64,000 nucleotides of DNA, from assembly GCF_000719335.1 (NCBI RefSeq), contig NZ_JOGB01000005.1, positions 124,001-188,000 on the forward strand, read 5' to 3'. Shown here piece by piece: positions 53,975-62,506 of the stretch. Within the stretch, counting starts at the first letter, position 1. Every line of letters begins with the position of its first letter. This DNA is from Streptomyces sp. NRRL S-87. GTDB taxonomy: Bacteria > Actinomycetota > Actinomycetes > Streptomycetales > Streptomycetaceae. Under the pieces are notes generated by a model, which saw only the letters and a list, made by a program, of their open reading frames with translations, was not told the origin of the DNA and ran no database searches. The translations under genes and the position numbers were made by a program.

Positions 53975-54658
53975 TCAGAGTCGCCGTGCGCGGACGACGA
54001 CCAGTTCCTCGCGGTCGGCGCCGTCCTGCACCAGGCCCTGGGCCTGCAACCAGGCCCGCCGTGAACGCAGGACCGGCCCCCACGCCACCTCGGCGCGGTC
54101 GGTGACCTGTGCCGGGAGCCCGTGGTCCGCCAGGAGGGCCAGGGTCCGCTCCGGCCCGCACAGCTGGGAGTGGACCATCAGCAGGACGCCCCCGGGCCGC
54201 AGCACGTCCGCGGCGGCCGCGCAGACACGGTCGATGACGGCCCGCCCGTCGGCGCCCGCGTCCCAGGCCCGGGCCGCTCCCTTCGGCGGAGAGGCGTCGG
54301 GCGTGGGGACGTAGGGCGGATTGGCCAGCATCAGATCGAAGCGGGCCCCCGCGGTACGGGCGGCGAAGTCGCCGTGCAGGACGCGCAGACGCAGGCGCCG
54401 GCGCCAGGCGTTCAACCGGGCCGCCAGAACGGCGCGCCACGCGATGTCCACGGCCGTGACGGTCGCGCCCCGGGCTGCCGCACGGAGGGCGAGCGCTCCG
54501 GTGCCCGTACCGATCTCGAGTACCTCGTCACGAGGTCCCAGGCGCTCCCTGGCGAGGGCGTCGGCGAGCAGCAGGGTGTCGGCCTGGGGGCGGTACACGC
54601 CGGGCGGCGCGATCAGGCCCGTGACGGGGATCTCGTACGTCGAGGCGGTGCTGGTCAC
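53975..54658 (-). CDS. HemK-type class I methyltransferase
   Basis: This is a 227-residue SAM-dependent methyltransferase with the SAM motif VLEIGTGTGALALRAA and the glutamine/adenine N-methyltransferase motif NPPYVP, as in release-factor and small-molecule N-methyltransferases. An N-terminal opening, GVYRPQADTLLLADAL, is typical of the HemK-related Streptomyces family. The GTG at 54658 is chosen because GGAGG lies 5 bases upstream; a longer start at 54688 is possible. The substrate is not certain. Confidence 0.78.
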   Translation of the reverse strand: MTSTASTYEIPVTGLIAPPGVYRPQADTLLLADALARERLGPRDEVLEIGTGTGALALRAAARGATVTAVDIAWRAVLAARLNAWRRRLRLRVLHGDFAARTAGARFDLMLANPPYVPTPDASPPKGAARAWDAGADGRAVIDRVCAAAADVLRPGGVLLMVHSQLCGPERTLALLADHGLPAQVTDRAEVAWGPVLRSRRAWLQAQGLVQDGADREELVVVRARRL

Positions 54659-54700
54659 CCGTACCTCCGGCAAGGCGCGCCCGACCACGAGCGCTGCGGA

Positions 54701-54949
54701 TCAGCGGTGGCGCGGCCCGTCGGGGCCGCCGGTCGACTCGTCCGGCGTCTGCCAGGAGTCCTCACGGGCCCGGGCGGGCGGCGTGTGGTCCATGGGCCGC
54801 GCACCGGGATCCCTGCGCGCCCGGACGCGGCGGGAGCCGTACCAGAACGCAGAGATCAGCACCGCGACCACGACCACTCCGGCCGCGATCATCCACAGGC
54901 TCGGGGATCCGACGGCGGCAAGGGGAACGGAGGCGAGAGAAGCGATCAT
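54701..54949 (-). CDS. DUF6479-like small membrane protein
   Basis: This is an 82-residue protein with one membrane helix (WMIAAGVVVVAVLISAFWYG), then the basic stop-transfer SRRVRARR and a polar, Pro/Asp-rich tail. The pattern of helix, FWxGSRR and disordered tail is that of the Streptomyces DUF6479 family, of unknown function. It lies 42 bases upstream of the methyltransferase on the same strand. Confidence 0.75.
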   Translation of the reverse strand: MIASLASVPLAAVGSPSLWMIAAGVVVVAVLISAFWYGSRRVRARRDPGARPMDHTPPARAREDSWQTPDESTGGPDGPRHR

Positions 54950-55136
54950 GCGCCGCGTCTACCCCTGGTCCCGGATTTCTCACACAGGAAGTGTCCGCTG
55001 CACCGCCCGGTGAGCGGGCGGCGCGTCGTCGACGTCGCGCTACCGGGGATCGGCGGGTCCAAGGGGGAATGGGGTCGGCGACGTGGGGCAGCAGCGCGGG
55101 TCAGAGCCGGTAACGCGAGCGGTTCGAGGAGGGCTG

Positions 55137-55538
55137 ATGGCCCATCCCGTACGACGCCGGTGCGACTGCGGCACCGTGGGGGCCGCGGCCCGGGCGCGCG
55201 AGGAGGTCCGCCGCTTCGTCGACGACGCCCGCACCTGTGGCCACGTCGTCCCCGCCGTCGTCCAGGAGACCGCGCTGCTGGTCGTGTCCGAGCTGGTCAC
55301 CAACGCCGTCCGCCACACCCCGGGGCCCTGCACCCTGGCGCTGGCCTGGGCCGGGGGCGGCATCGACGTCGACGTCACCGACACCAGCCCGGAAGTCCCC
55401 CGCCTGCGGGCACAGGACGTGGCGGGCGCCGGCGACGGGTTCGGCTGGCGACTGGTGAACCGGCTGGCCGAGGGCGTGGAGGTCCGACCGACGCCCGAGG
55501 GCGGCAAGACCGTCCACGTCCACCTCGCGGCGGCCTGA
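55137..55538 (+). CDS. RsbW-like ATP-binding regulatory protein
   Basis: This is a 133-residue histidine-kinase-like ATPase of the anti-sigma-factor type. It has the N-box ELVTNAVRHTPG, a G1-type DVTDTSPEVP and the G2-type GDGFGWRLVNRLA. Such proteins in Streptomyces regulate sigma factors or signal through partner switching; the partner is unknown. The ATG at 55137 has GAGGAGGG upstream. An N-terminal CDC motif (RRCDCG) is unusual. Confidence 0.85.
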   Translation: MAHPVRRRCDCGTVGAAARAREEVRRFVDDARTCGHVVPAVVQETALLVVSELVTNAVRHTPGPCTLALAWAGGGIDVDVTDTSPEVPRLRAQDVAGAGDGFGWRLVNRLAEGVEVRPTPEGGKTVHVHLAAA

Positions 55539-55615
55539 GCGCCGACCGGCTCGGGGGCATGCCGGCCGGCCGTACCGTGGTCGGGATCGGAGTCCTGCGC
55601 ACAGGACCATCCTCA

Positions 55616-55727
55616 GGACCCGGCCCGCTTGCAGGAGCTCGGCAGGACCGGCCCGCGTGCACGGGCTCGGTCAGGACCGGCCTGCTTGCACGGGCTCGGT
55701 CAGGGCCGGCCCGCGTGCAGGAGCCTC
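55616..55727 (+). repeat. 29-bp tandem repeat, about 3.9 copies
   Basis: Units begin at 55616, 55645, 55674 and 55703, each 29 bases and starting GGACC or GGGCC. Units 2 and 3 are nearly identical. The array covers the last codons of the topoisomerase gene, whose stop (55700) lies in unit 3. Confidence 0.8.
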
Positions 55728-56722
55728 AGAACGGCCCGCTCGACCGCCCCCTGGGTGGCGGGCCGCCCCAGGGGGCCGTCCTCGCCCAGGACGCCGAGGG
55801 CGGGGGCGACGGTCCGGCCGTCCTCGTAGAGCTCGATGACGCGGGGGTCGATGTAGGAAGCCCTGCACACGGCGGGCGTGTTGCCCAGGTATTCGCTGAC
55901 CTCGCGCACGGCGCGCGCCTCGATCCTGCCGCGCCGGACGGGGGACGCGTCGGCCGCGCCCTGGGACACGGCCAGTGCCACCGCCGCGAGCACGGTGGCG
56001 TACCAGGTCCTGAAGTCCTTCGCGGTCACGTCCCGACCCGACCCCGCCCGCAGGTACGCGTTCAGGTCCTCGGCGTGGACCTCGTGCCACGCCCCGTGCT
56101 CCCAGTACGCGAAGAGCCGCGGCCCGGGTTCCCTGCGCCGGATCAGCGCCCTGACCACCCGGTGAGCCTGCTCGTCCACGAGCGTCCGGGTGATCGTCCG
56201 GCCGGACTTGGCCGGGAAGTGCAGCCGGATCTCGCCCCTCCGGCACGTGGCGTGCTCGCGCAGCAGCGTGGTGAGGCCGAAGCTTCCGTTGTCCCGGGCG
56301 TACCGTTCGCCCCCGATCCGCAGGAACCCCAGGTCGAGCAGCCTGGTCATGCAGGCCAGGACCCGGGCCCGGGTGAGGCCGCGCCCGGCGAGGTCGTGCG
56401 TCACCTGCGCGCGCAGCCGGGGCAGCGAGCGGGCCACGCTCTGGACGTGCCTGTGCTTGGCGGCGTCCTGCTGTTCACGGAACGCGGGGTGGTAGAGGTA
56501 CTGGCGTCGCCCGGCGGCGTCGGTACCCACGGCCTGGATGTGGCCGTTCGGCCACGGGCAGATCCAGACGTCCTTCCAGGCGGGGGGTATCACGAGGGCG
56601 CGGGCCCGCCGCAGGTCCGGCTCCGCCGGCGGGCGGCCGTCCGCGCCGAGGTACCGGAAGCCCCGGCCGTGGCGCACCCGTCGCAGGCCGGCCACGTGGG
56701 GGTCGCTGGTCCGCAGCCGCAC
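55700..56722 (-). CDS. DNA topoisomerase IB (poxvirus-like)
   Basis: This is a 340-residue type IB topoisomerase that relaxes supercoils through a 3'-phosphotyrosyl bond. It shows the N-terminal module with IPPAWKDVWICPWPNGHIQA, the active-site arginine in RIGGERYARDNGSFGLTTL, the lysine/arginine stretch VTAKDFRTWYAT and the catalytic tyrosine in CRASYIDPRVIELY. These enzymes occur sporadically in bacteria. The start is a GTG at 56722, close behind a small gene (8-base gap). The last about 9 codons come from the 29-bp repeat, so the C-terminus may vary between strains. Confidence 0.9.
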   Translation of the reverse strand: MRLRTSDPHVAGLRRVRHGRGFRYLGADGRPPAEPDLRRARALVIPPAWKDVWICPWPNGHIQAVGTDAAGRRQYLYHPAFREQQDAAKHRHVQSVARSLPRLRAQVTHDLAGRGLTRARVLACMTRLLDLGFLRIGGERYARDNGSFGLTTLLREHATCRRGEIRLHFPAKSGRTITRTLVDEQAHRVVRALIRRREPGPRLFAYWEHGAWHEVHAEDLNAYLRAGSGRDVTAKDFRTWYATVLAAVALAVSQGAADASPVRRGRIEARAVREVSEYLGNTPAVCRASYIDPRVIELYEDGRTVAPALGVLGEDGPLGRPATQGAVERAVLRLLHAGRP

Positions 56723-56730
56723 GGCGGCTG

Positions 56731-56922
56731 TCAGTCCGTGTCAGGGTGTGCCTGCGTGCGCAGGGTCCACGCCTGTCCCGAACAGTCGTAGGGCAGCGGC
56801 GGGAAGCGGTGCCCCCGTACGTCGGTGCTCTTGCTCCACAGGTGGACCTTGCCGCAGTCGCAGGCGTAGATGCCGCTCTGCGGCACGACCTCACCCGGCT
56901 TCCATGGTCCTGGGTCGCTCAT
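56731..56922 (-). CDS. Small YjzC-like protein with Cys motif
   Basis: This is a 63-residue protein beginning GPWKPGEVVPQSGIYACDCG, resembling YjzC-type small proteins, with a CxC pair that could bind metal or stay reduced. It is probably co-transcribed with the topoisomerase gene 8 bases downstream. The function is unknown. Confidence 0.65.
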   Translation of the reverse strand: MSDPGPWKPGEVVPQSGIYACDCGKVHLWSKSTDVRGHRFPPLPYDCSGQAWTLRTQAHPDTD

Positions 56923-56988
56923 GCCAGGCGTCTACCCGCACGGACGCGGTCACACCCCGGCGGTGGCGGTGGGTTCGTGCGCGGCCGG

Positions 56989-59370
56989 TCAGACCTTGAG
57001 GGGGCGGCCGGGGCGGCCGGGGCGGCCGGCTCGTTCGACGAGCCTCAGGGCCGCTGCGGCCGTCTTGAACTGCGGCTGCTTGGAAACGGGATCCCAGACG
57101 GTGGCGATCACCTCGTTCGCGGCCCGCCCCGGAACTCCGGAGCGCGGGGCGCAGCCGGCCGGGGTGTCCCAGTACCCGTAGTGGAAGGGCACGAACAGGA
57201 CTCCCGGGCGGACGGAGCCGATGCGCAGTCGTCCGCGCAGTGCTCCGCACCGCGTGGTGACCTCGACGAGGTCGCCTTCCGCCAGCCCGAGGCGGGTGGC
57301 GTCGGCGTCCGCGATCTCCACCCACACGTCCGGGGCGGCGTCCGCGAGTTGGGGCGTGCGTCCCGTCTTGGTGCGGGTGTGGAAGTGGTAGAGGGTGCGT
57401 CCGGTGGTCAGGTGGAAGGGGTGGTGCTCGTCCGGCCACTCCTGCGGCGGGACGTAGGGGGCGGGCCTGATGAGCGCCTTCCCGTCGGGGTTCACCGACC
57501 GGTACCACTCCTCGCCCAGCGGCTCGCCGGTCACCAGGTCCTTGCCGTACGACTCGCACAGGTCCGGATGGGCCCAGGCCGCGCCGTGGCGGTAGAGGCG
57601 GTCCGTGCCGTCGGGGGCGTGCCCGGTGCACGGCCACTGGATGCCGCTGGGGCCGCGGAGCTTCTCGTAGCTCAGCCCGCTGTAGTCGCAGGGGCGTCCG
57701 GCGCTGCACCGCTTCCAGGCCTCGAAGGCCTCCTCGGGACCGCTCCAGTGGACCAGGCGGCCGCCGTCCTTGTCCTCGAAGCCCATACGGGCCGCGTAGT
57801 CGAGGAAGATCTCCAGGTCCGGCCGGGCCTCGCCGGGTGGGTCCACGGCCTTCTCGGACAGGTGGACGGTGCGGTCGGCGTTGGTGAAGGTGCCCGTCTT
57901 CTCGCCCCACGTGGCTGCGGGCAGCACCACGTCGGCGAACTGCGCGGTCTCGGTCAGGAACAGGTCCTGGACGACCGTGAACAGGCCGTCCTGGGAGAGG
58001 ATCGAGCGGATCCGCGCCAGTTCGGGCAGGGACACGGCCGGGTTGGTGGCGCTGATCCACAGCATCCGTACCGCGCCCTGCTCCGCCAGGCGGAAGATCT
58101 CCATGGCGTGCGTGGGAGGTCCGTCGTGGGGGATGGCCGACGGTTCCACGTTCCAGAGCCGCGCCAGGTCGGCCACGTGGTCCTCGTTCTGCCAGTTCCG
58201 GAAGCCCGGCAGGTCCCCGTCGGCTCCGCACTCGCGCGTGTTCTCCGCGGTGGGCTGGCCGTTCATCTGGAGGACCCCGGCCCCGGGACGGCCGAGCATG
58301 CCGCGCAGCAGGTGCAGGTTGTTGACCTGGACGGCCGCGGCGGTCGCCTGGTTCGCCTGGTAGAACCCCTGCAGCACCGTGGACAGCAGCCGGTCGGCGG
58401 TGCCGAGCAGCTCGGCGGCCTCCTCGATCGCGACTGCCGGTACGTCGCAGATGTCGGCGGCCCACCGGGGCGTGCACGGTTCGACCTGCTCGCACAGGGC
58501 GTCGAAGCCGACCGTGTGCCGGGCGATGAACCCCGGGTCGGTCCAGCCGTTCCGGACGACCTCGTGCAGCAGGGCGTCGAGCAGTGCCACGTTGGTGCCG
58601 AGGCGGGGCGCGAGGTGTACGGTCGCCCGGCGCGCCACCGGGGTGCGCCGCGGGTCGACGCACAGCAGACGGGGCGGGTCCGGACCGTCCAGCCGGTCCA
58701 GGATGCGCATCCACTGGACGACCTGGGTCTCTGCGATGTTGTGTCCGAACAGGGCGACGGCGTCCGCGTGGTCGATGTCCTCGTACGAGCCGGGCTGGCC
58801 GTCGCTGCCGAAGGACTCCTTCAGCGCCTCCGCCGCCGTCGCCGTGCACAGACGGGTGTTGCCGTCGAGATGCGGGGTGCCGATCCCGGCCCGGGCGAGG
58901 ACGGCGAGCGTGTAGTACTCCTCCAGGAAGAGCTGCCCGGAGGTGTAGAAGGCGAGCGCCTCCGGCCCGCGGGAAGCGATGAGTTCCCGCGACCTGGCCA
59001 CGATGCGCCCCATCGCCGTGGGCCAGTCGCTGTCGACGAGGCGTCCGCCCTCGCGGACCAGCGGCCGGGTCAGCCGGTCCGCGGAGCCGTTCGCCTGCCA
59101 CGCGTACAGGTCCTTCGGCTCCAACCGGCCCCGGTTGACGCGGTCGCCGGACCGGCCGCGGACCCCGACGATCCGCCCGTCCCGGACGGCGATGTCCATC
59201 GCGTCACCGTCGGAGTGCAGGAGCGAAGCCGCCCGCACCCATACGTCCACGTCCTGCTCGGACACCCCCTCGGCCAGGCAGGAGTCGGTGCGTACGGGCC
59301 ACTCCCCGCCCCGGCCGTAGGGGGTGCGGCGCCCCCACGGATCGGCGATCCGGTCACCGGACCCGCCCAT
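56989..59370 (-). CDS. Molybdopterin oxidoreductase lacking Fe-S cysteines
   Basis: This is a large molybdopterin-dependent oxidoreductase of the nitrate reductase/formate dehydrogenase superfamily (793 residues). It has cofactor-binding regions typical of the family (VALFGHNIAETQ, GVLQMNGQPTAENTRECGAD, MLWISATNPAVSLPEL, DVVLPAATWGEKTGTFTN and the final domain from about 650). The N-terminal [4Fe-4S] site is gone: where relatives have a Cys-rich segment the protein reads WVRAASLLHSDGDAMDIAVR, and the later Cys is Glu in GRLEPKD. It could still act with another electron carrier, or be inactive. The ATG at 59370 has GGAG upstream. No molybdenum-cofactor or partner genes are adjacent. Confidence 0.82.
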   Translation of the reverse strand: MGGSGDRIADPWGRRTPYGRGGEWPVRTDSCLAEGVSEQDVDVWVRAASLLHSDGDAMDIAVRDGRIVGVRGRSGDRVNRGRLEPKDLYAWQANGSADRLTRPLVREGGRLVDSDWPTAMGRIVARSRELIASRGPEALAFYTSGQLFLEEYYTLAVLARAGIGTPHLDGNTRLCTATAAEALKESFGSDGQPGSYEDIDHADAVALFGHNIAETQVVQWMRILDRLDGPDPPRLLCVDPRRTPVARRATVHLAPRLGTNVALLDALLHEVVRNGWTDPGFIARHTVGFDALCEQVEPCTPRWAADICDVPAVAIEEAAELLGTADRLLSTVLQGFYQANQATAAAVQVNNLHLLRGMLGRPGAGVLQMNGQPTAENTRECGADGDLPGFRNWQNEDHVADLARLWNVEPSAIPHDGPPTHAMEIFRLAEQGAVRMLWISATNPAVSLPELARIRSILSQDGLFTVVQDLFLTETAQFADVVLPAATWGEKTGTFTNADRTVHLSEKAVDPPGEARPDLEIFLDYAARMGFEDKDGGRLVHWSGPEEAFEAWKRCSAGRPCDYSGLSYEKLRGPSGIQWPCTGHAPDGTDRLYRHGAAWAHPDLCESYGKDLVTGEPLGEEWYRSVNPDGKALIRPAPYVPPQEWPDEHHPFHLTTGRTLYHFHTRTKTGRTPQLADAAPDVWVEIADADATRLGLAEGDLVEVTTRCGALRGRLRIGSVRPGVLFVPFHYGYWDTPAGCAPRSGVPGRAANEVIATVWDPVSKQPQFKTAAAALRLVERAGRPGRPGRPLKV

Positions 59371-59520
59371 CGGACTCCGCCTCACGGCCGCTCCTCTCCA
59401 CCGTCCGGCGCCGTCGGCGCCGAACCCTTGACGGACGGCGCCTACCCGGAGCGCGCCGTCCGACACGGTGCCGTCAGGGGCGGAGGGCTGCGCCGGACGC
59501 GCGTACGGGCGCGGGGCCGC

Positions 59521-59958
59521 TCACAGCTGTCCCTGGTCCTTCAGGACGCGGCGGGCCTGGGCGAAGAGCATGCCCACGTTCACCGTCTTGCGGCAGACGA
59601 CCACCGCCACGACCTCGTCGTCGCTCTCCACCCTGAGGAAGAGGTGCGCGAGGTTGTCGCTGTTGACGAGGATCTCCTGGAAGTAGTGGCGGTCGCTGAC
59701 GACCCCGCGGCGCTCCTTGAAGATGCCCTCGATCATCAGGACGTTGCGGCCCTGGAACAGGTCGAGGGTGGCCGCCGCCAGCATGTCGAGCACCTCCGGC
59801 GGGTGCGAGTCGACGGTCTCCACCGACAGCAGCATGCCCGTGGACATGTCGATGACTCCCGCGGCCACGCAGTCCGGTACTTCGGCGCGCAAGGCCTTGA
59901 CGATGCTCGTGACCCGCCCCGCCATGGTCTGCGGTCCTCGCGATTCCGACCCGCTCAT
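59521..59958 (-). CDS. Roadblock/LC7 domain protein 1
   Basis: This is a 145-residue single-domain Roadblock/LC7 protein (VKALRAEVPDCVAAGVIDMSTGMLLS, then a helix and HLFLRVESDDEVVAVVVCRK). In bacteria this fold regulates small Ras-like GTPases and occurs in Streptomyces conservons. It overlaps the second Roadblock gene by ATGA, so the two are made together. No GTPase, DUF742 or sensor kinase genes are next to it, unlike a conservon. Confidence 0.88.
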   Translation of the reverse strand: MSGSESRGPQTMAGRVTSIVKALRAEVPDCVAAGVIDMSTGMLLSVETVDSHPPEVLDMLAAATLDLFQGRNVLMIEGIFKERRGVVSDRHYFQEILVNSDNLAHLFLRVESDDEVVAVVVCRKTVNVGMLFAQARRVLKDQGQL

Positions 59959-60401
59959 CGTGCTCCTTCTTCGGTTCCGTCGGGCTGTCCCGCTGCCGGG
60001 TACCGCGGAGCGGCCGCGTCCGCCTCGGGTTGGGTGAGCAGGGTGGTGATGCGTTGCGCGGAGGCCTGCGCCTCGATGTGCAGGCGGGCGATGTCCATGC
60101 CCGCGTCGCCGAGCACCCCGATCAGCGCCATCTCGCCGAGGGCGTGGGTGACGAGGTAGCCGTCGGTGAACCGGGACACCGTGTGGTGGAGCATGCCCCT
60201 GCTGGTCATGGACCCTGCCCGGCGGGCGATGCTGAGGGTCGCCGCGGTGAGGGCGGCCAGGCTCTCGGGTTCCGCGGTGTCGTCGGTCTCCGCGGTGATC
60301 AGCAGGCCGTCGACGGAGGCCACCACGACGTCGGTGACGCCGACGACCTGTTCCCTCAGTGTCCTCACCTCTGCTACCAGCTGGGCTTTCCTGGTTGTCA
60401 C
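59955..60401 (-). CDS. Roadblock/LC7 domain protein 2
   Basis: This is a 148-residue Roadblock/LC7 protein (REQVVGVTDVVVASVDGLLI, ESLAALTAATLSIARRAGSM, YLVTHALGEMALIGVLGDAG). The GTG at 60401 has AGGAGAG upstream and is preferred to a longer open frame. It probably forms a heterodimer with the downstream Roadblock protein. Confidence 0.87.
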   Translation of the reverse strand: MTTRKAQLVAEVRTLREQVVGVTDVVVASVDGLLITAETDDTAEPESLAALTAATLSIARRAGSMTSRGMLHHTVSRFTDGYLVTHALGEMALIGVLGDAGMDIARLHIEAQASAQRITTLLTQPEADAAAPRYPAAGQPDGTEEGAR

Positions 60402-60494
60402 TGCTCTCCTGTCATGTTCGTTGTGCGTGTGCCGCCGGTGGCGGTCGACGAGGGCGTCCGCCACCGGAACGTGCTGCTCGGCCCCGCCGGCCCG

Positions 60495-61361
60495 CTAGTG
60501 ACCGGCCGCCGGCCTGAGCGGCAGGACGTCGTTGACGCCGCTGGCCCCCGGCAGGCGGCGCGGCAGGCCGCCCGCGGTGGTGCCGGGTCTGACGAGGTGG
60601 TCCCTGGGCCGGGCGGGTACCACCGCCTCGGCCAGCCCCTCCATCAGCAGCCGGGACACCTCCACCGCGACGGCGTACAGGCTGCGGCCGAGGAGGAACG
60701 CGATGTCCCTGGCGCTGCGTCGGCCGTTCAGCCGGAGCAGGACCTCCCGACGTTCTCCGGTCGCGGCGGTGTCCAGCGCCGCGGTGCCGGCCTCCGTCCG
60801 GCTCAGCCGGGTGCGGAAGGGCGAGAAGGGGTGGCGGCGCGAGACGAGGGCCCGGATCCGCCGTTCCGCCTCGCGTACCAGCCAGTCGGGTTCGATGGCC
60901 TGGGGGGCGGCCAGTCGACAGCCGTATGCGTCCCGGTCCAATCTGAAACCATCAATTCTGCCCATTCCGACGGCGAGGGCTCCGTCCAGCGCTGCGGCTA
61001 CGCATATCAGCTGCAATTCCGCGGCGCCGACCAGTTCGCGGGCGATGAGCTCGGCTCCGACGGCATGCCCCGCGGTAGTCGACCGGGTGGCGGAGGCCCA
61101 GTCCGCCTCGCTGAGCCGGCCGGATCGCAGGAGCAGGGTCTCCGCCCCGGGCGCTCCCGGTGAGACCACCTCGACGATCGCGCCGCCGCTGAGGTGGAAG
61201 GCTCCGCCAGGATCCCCGGCCACCAGCAGTGTTCCGGAGATCCGGTCCAGCGGCGCCTCGGTCAGGGCCCTGGCGAGTTCCAGCCCCCTCACGTGCGACG
61301 GTTTCCTGAAGGCCGGTACATCAATTTCTGACATTCCCCTGCAATCGGCCGCGCTTTCCAT
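60495..61361 (-). CDS. DUF4388-like regulatory partner of the Roadblock pair
   Basis: This is a 288-residue protein opening RGLELARALTEAPLDRISGT, like DUF4388/PatA-type domains that sit beside response regulators and Roadblock proteins. It has a middle region rich in Ala/Leu and a C-terminal HTH-like part (GRRSARDIAFLLGRSLYAVA). It lies 93 bases upstream of the Roadblock genes and is probably co-transcribed. Start choice is uncertain: ATG 61361 (GGGAA upstream) or ATG 61334. The function is unknown, probably regulatory. Confidence 0.7.
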   Translation of the reverse strand: MESAADCRGMSEIDVPAFRKPSHVRGLELARALTEAPLDRISGTLLVAGDPGGAFHLSGGAIVEVVSPGAPGAETLLLRSGRLSEADWASATRSTTAGHAVGAELIARELVGAAELQLICVAAALDGALAVGMGRIDGFRLDRDAYGCRLAAPQAIEPDWLVREAERRIRALVSRRHPFSPFRTRLSRTEAGTAALDTAATGERREVLLRLNGRRSARDIAFLLGRSLYAVAVEVSRLLMEGLAEAVVPARPRDHLVRPGTTAGGLPRRLPGASGVNDVLPLRPAAGH

Positions 61362-61485
61362 GGATTCCCGTCACTGAAAATCCTGATGCGTCAGCCCGGG
61401 AAGAGATAGTCAGCCTAAAGGGTTAATGGACGGCGGGCGGCTTGACGTCCGTTTATTCGCGCCAAGTGAACTTTTGTGATCTGTT

Positions 61486-61509
61486 CAAATCCTCTTGGTT
61501 TCGGATTTG
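61486..61509. other. Small hairpin in an AT-rich intergenic region
   Basis: CAAATCC and GGATTTG form a perfect 7-bp stem with a 10-base loop in the unusually AT-rich gap (61362-61620) between divergent genes. It could be an operator or a leader structure. Confidence 0.4.
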
Positions 61510-61620
61510 GTTGCTCTGCTCGGAGGATCTGTGCTGTGCCTGCCGGGGGCTCGCCGCCGGGTGGTCGGCTGCGTCATGACGGCGGGTGCGCCGCCCGGCC
61601 GCGTTGTCAGGCTGCGCGCC

Positions 61621-62040
61621 ATGGACGACGATCTCGAGCTGCGTACGTTTCGGGTCGGCGAGATCCGCGCCGAGTTGCGTGAGCTGCGCATCCGGGACGA
61701 CCTCGAAGGCATGCTCGAGGGCACGCCGTACCTGCACCGCCGGTTCAGGATCCTGCAGTTGGAGAAGCGGCTGGCGAAGTCGCAGGGTCTGTACGTGCAC
61801 GACCTGGACCGCATTCGGGCCGATGCGGCCGCGCGGGTGGACACCTGGCTGCCGCGGGCCAGGGTGGAGGCGAGGCTGAGTGCGCCCTGGCTGCCCGACG
61901 GCGTGGTCGAGGACGGTCATACCGAGCTGTCGGTGGTGTGGTTCCAGCAGCCCGGCGCGGACCCCTTCGGCCGGTTGGCCGAGATCCTGCGTCCGCTGGA
62001 CTGGACCGCGCTGGCCCGGTTCGAGGCGGACTTCGACTGA
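61621..62040 (+). CDS. Hypothetical protein
   Basis: This is a 139-residue soluble protein I do not recognise. It has a charged helical N-terminal half (VGEIRAELRELRIRDDLEGM, LQLEKRLAKSQGLYVHDLDR) and a C-terminal half with aromatic residues (APWLPDGVVEDGHTELSVVW, LRPLDWTALARFEADFD). The ATG at 61621 was chosen over earlier in-frame starts because the preceding stretch looks non-coding; no good ribosome site is seen. Confidence 0.55.
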   Translation: MDDDLELRTFRVGEIRAELRELRIRDDLEGMLEGTPYLHRRFRILQLEKRLAKSQGLYVHDLDRIRADAAARVDTWLPRARVEARLSAPWLPDGVVEDGHTELSVVWFQQPGADPFGRLAEILRPLDWTALARFEADFD

Positions 62041-62187
62041 TCGGCCCGCGTGGCAGACCGAGGGCATCTGGACCACGCCGCCCCCGTGAGGGCCGAGCGG
62101 GCGTGACGGTCGAAGGGCGGGTGGGCAGGCGTGGGGGTCCGGGGGCGTAGGTGGCCGCAGGGGTCCGGGCGGCCGCGACGAGGGCCG

Positions 62188-62385
62188 TCACACCACCGAG
62201 GCCAGGGCGGAGGTCACGGCGGCCGCGAGCGTCAGCACCGCGGCGAACGTCACGGCGGCCCGTGCCAGGGCGGTGGCGTAGGACGCGCCGTCGAGGCGCG
62301 CGAGCTTGCCCGCGCCGGCCGCGGCCAGCAGGGCGAACAGCAGCACCAGCGCGGTGACGACCAGGACGAGTACGGGAGTGGGCAC
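62188..62385 (-). CDS. Small two-helix membrane protein
   Basis: This is a 65-residue protein with two hydrophobic helices (LVLVVTALVLLFALLAAAGA and AVTFAAVLTLAAAVTSALA) joined by a short basic loop. The GTG at 62385 has CGGAG 7 bases upstream. It lies opposite the HTH-ATPase gene with 121 bases between. The function is unknown. Confidence 0.6.
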   Translation of the reverse strand: MPTPVLVLVVTALVLLFALLAAAGAGKLARLDGASYATALARAAVTFAAVLTLAAAVTSALASVV

Positions 62386-62506
62386 GACGACTCCGAGCGG
62401 TTGACCGGCCAGGGGCAGGACCGAGCGTCGGGGAAACCGTGTTCGCCGTGGTTCGGACGGGGGATGATGAACACCGACGAACACGCGGGGCGAGAGGGTC
62501 GGGCAG

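Noticed and set aside
55616..55727. 29-bp repeats as a CRISPR array
   Set aside because: The units are directly adjacent with no spacers between them, and no cas genes are present.
59521..61361. Conservon (cvnABCD)
   Set aside because: The sensor kinase, DUF742 and GTPase genes are all absent.
61480..61510. tRNA-like GTTCAAATCC T-loop sequence
   Set aside because: No acceptor or anticodon stem can be folded around it; the bases form a simple hairpin instead.
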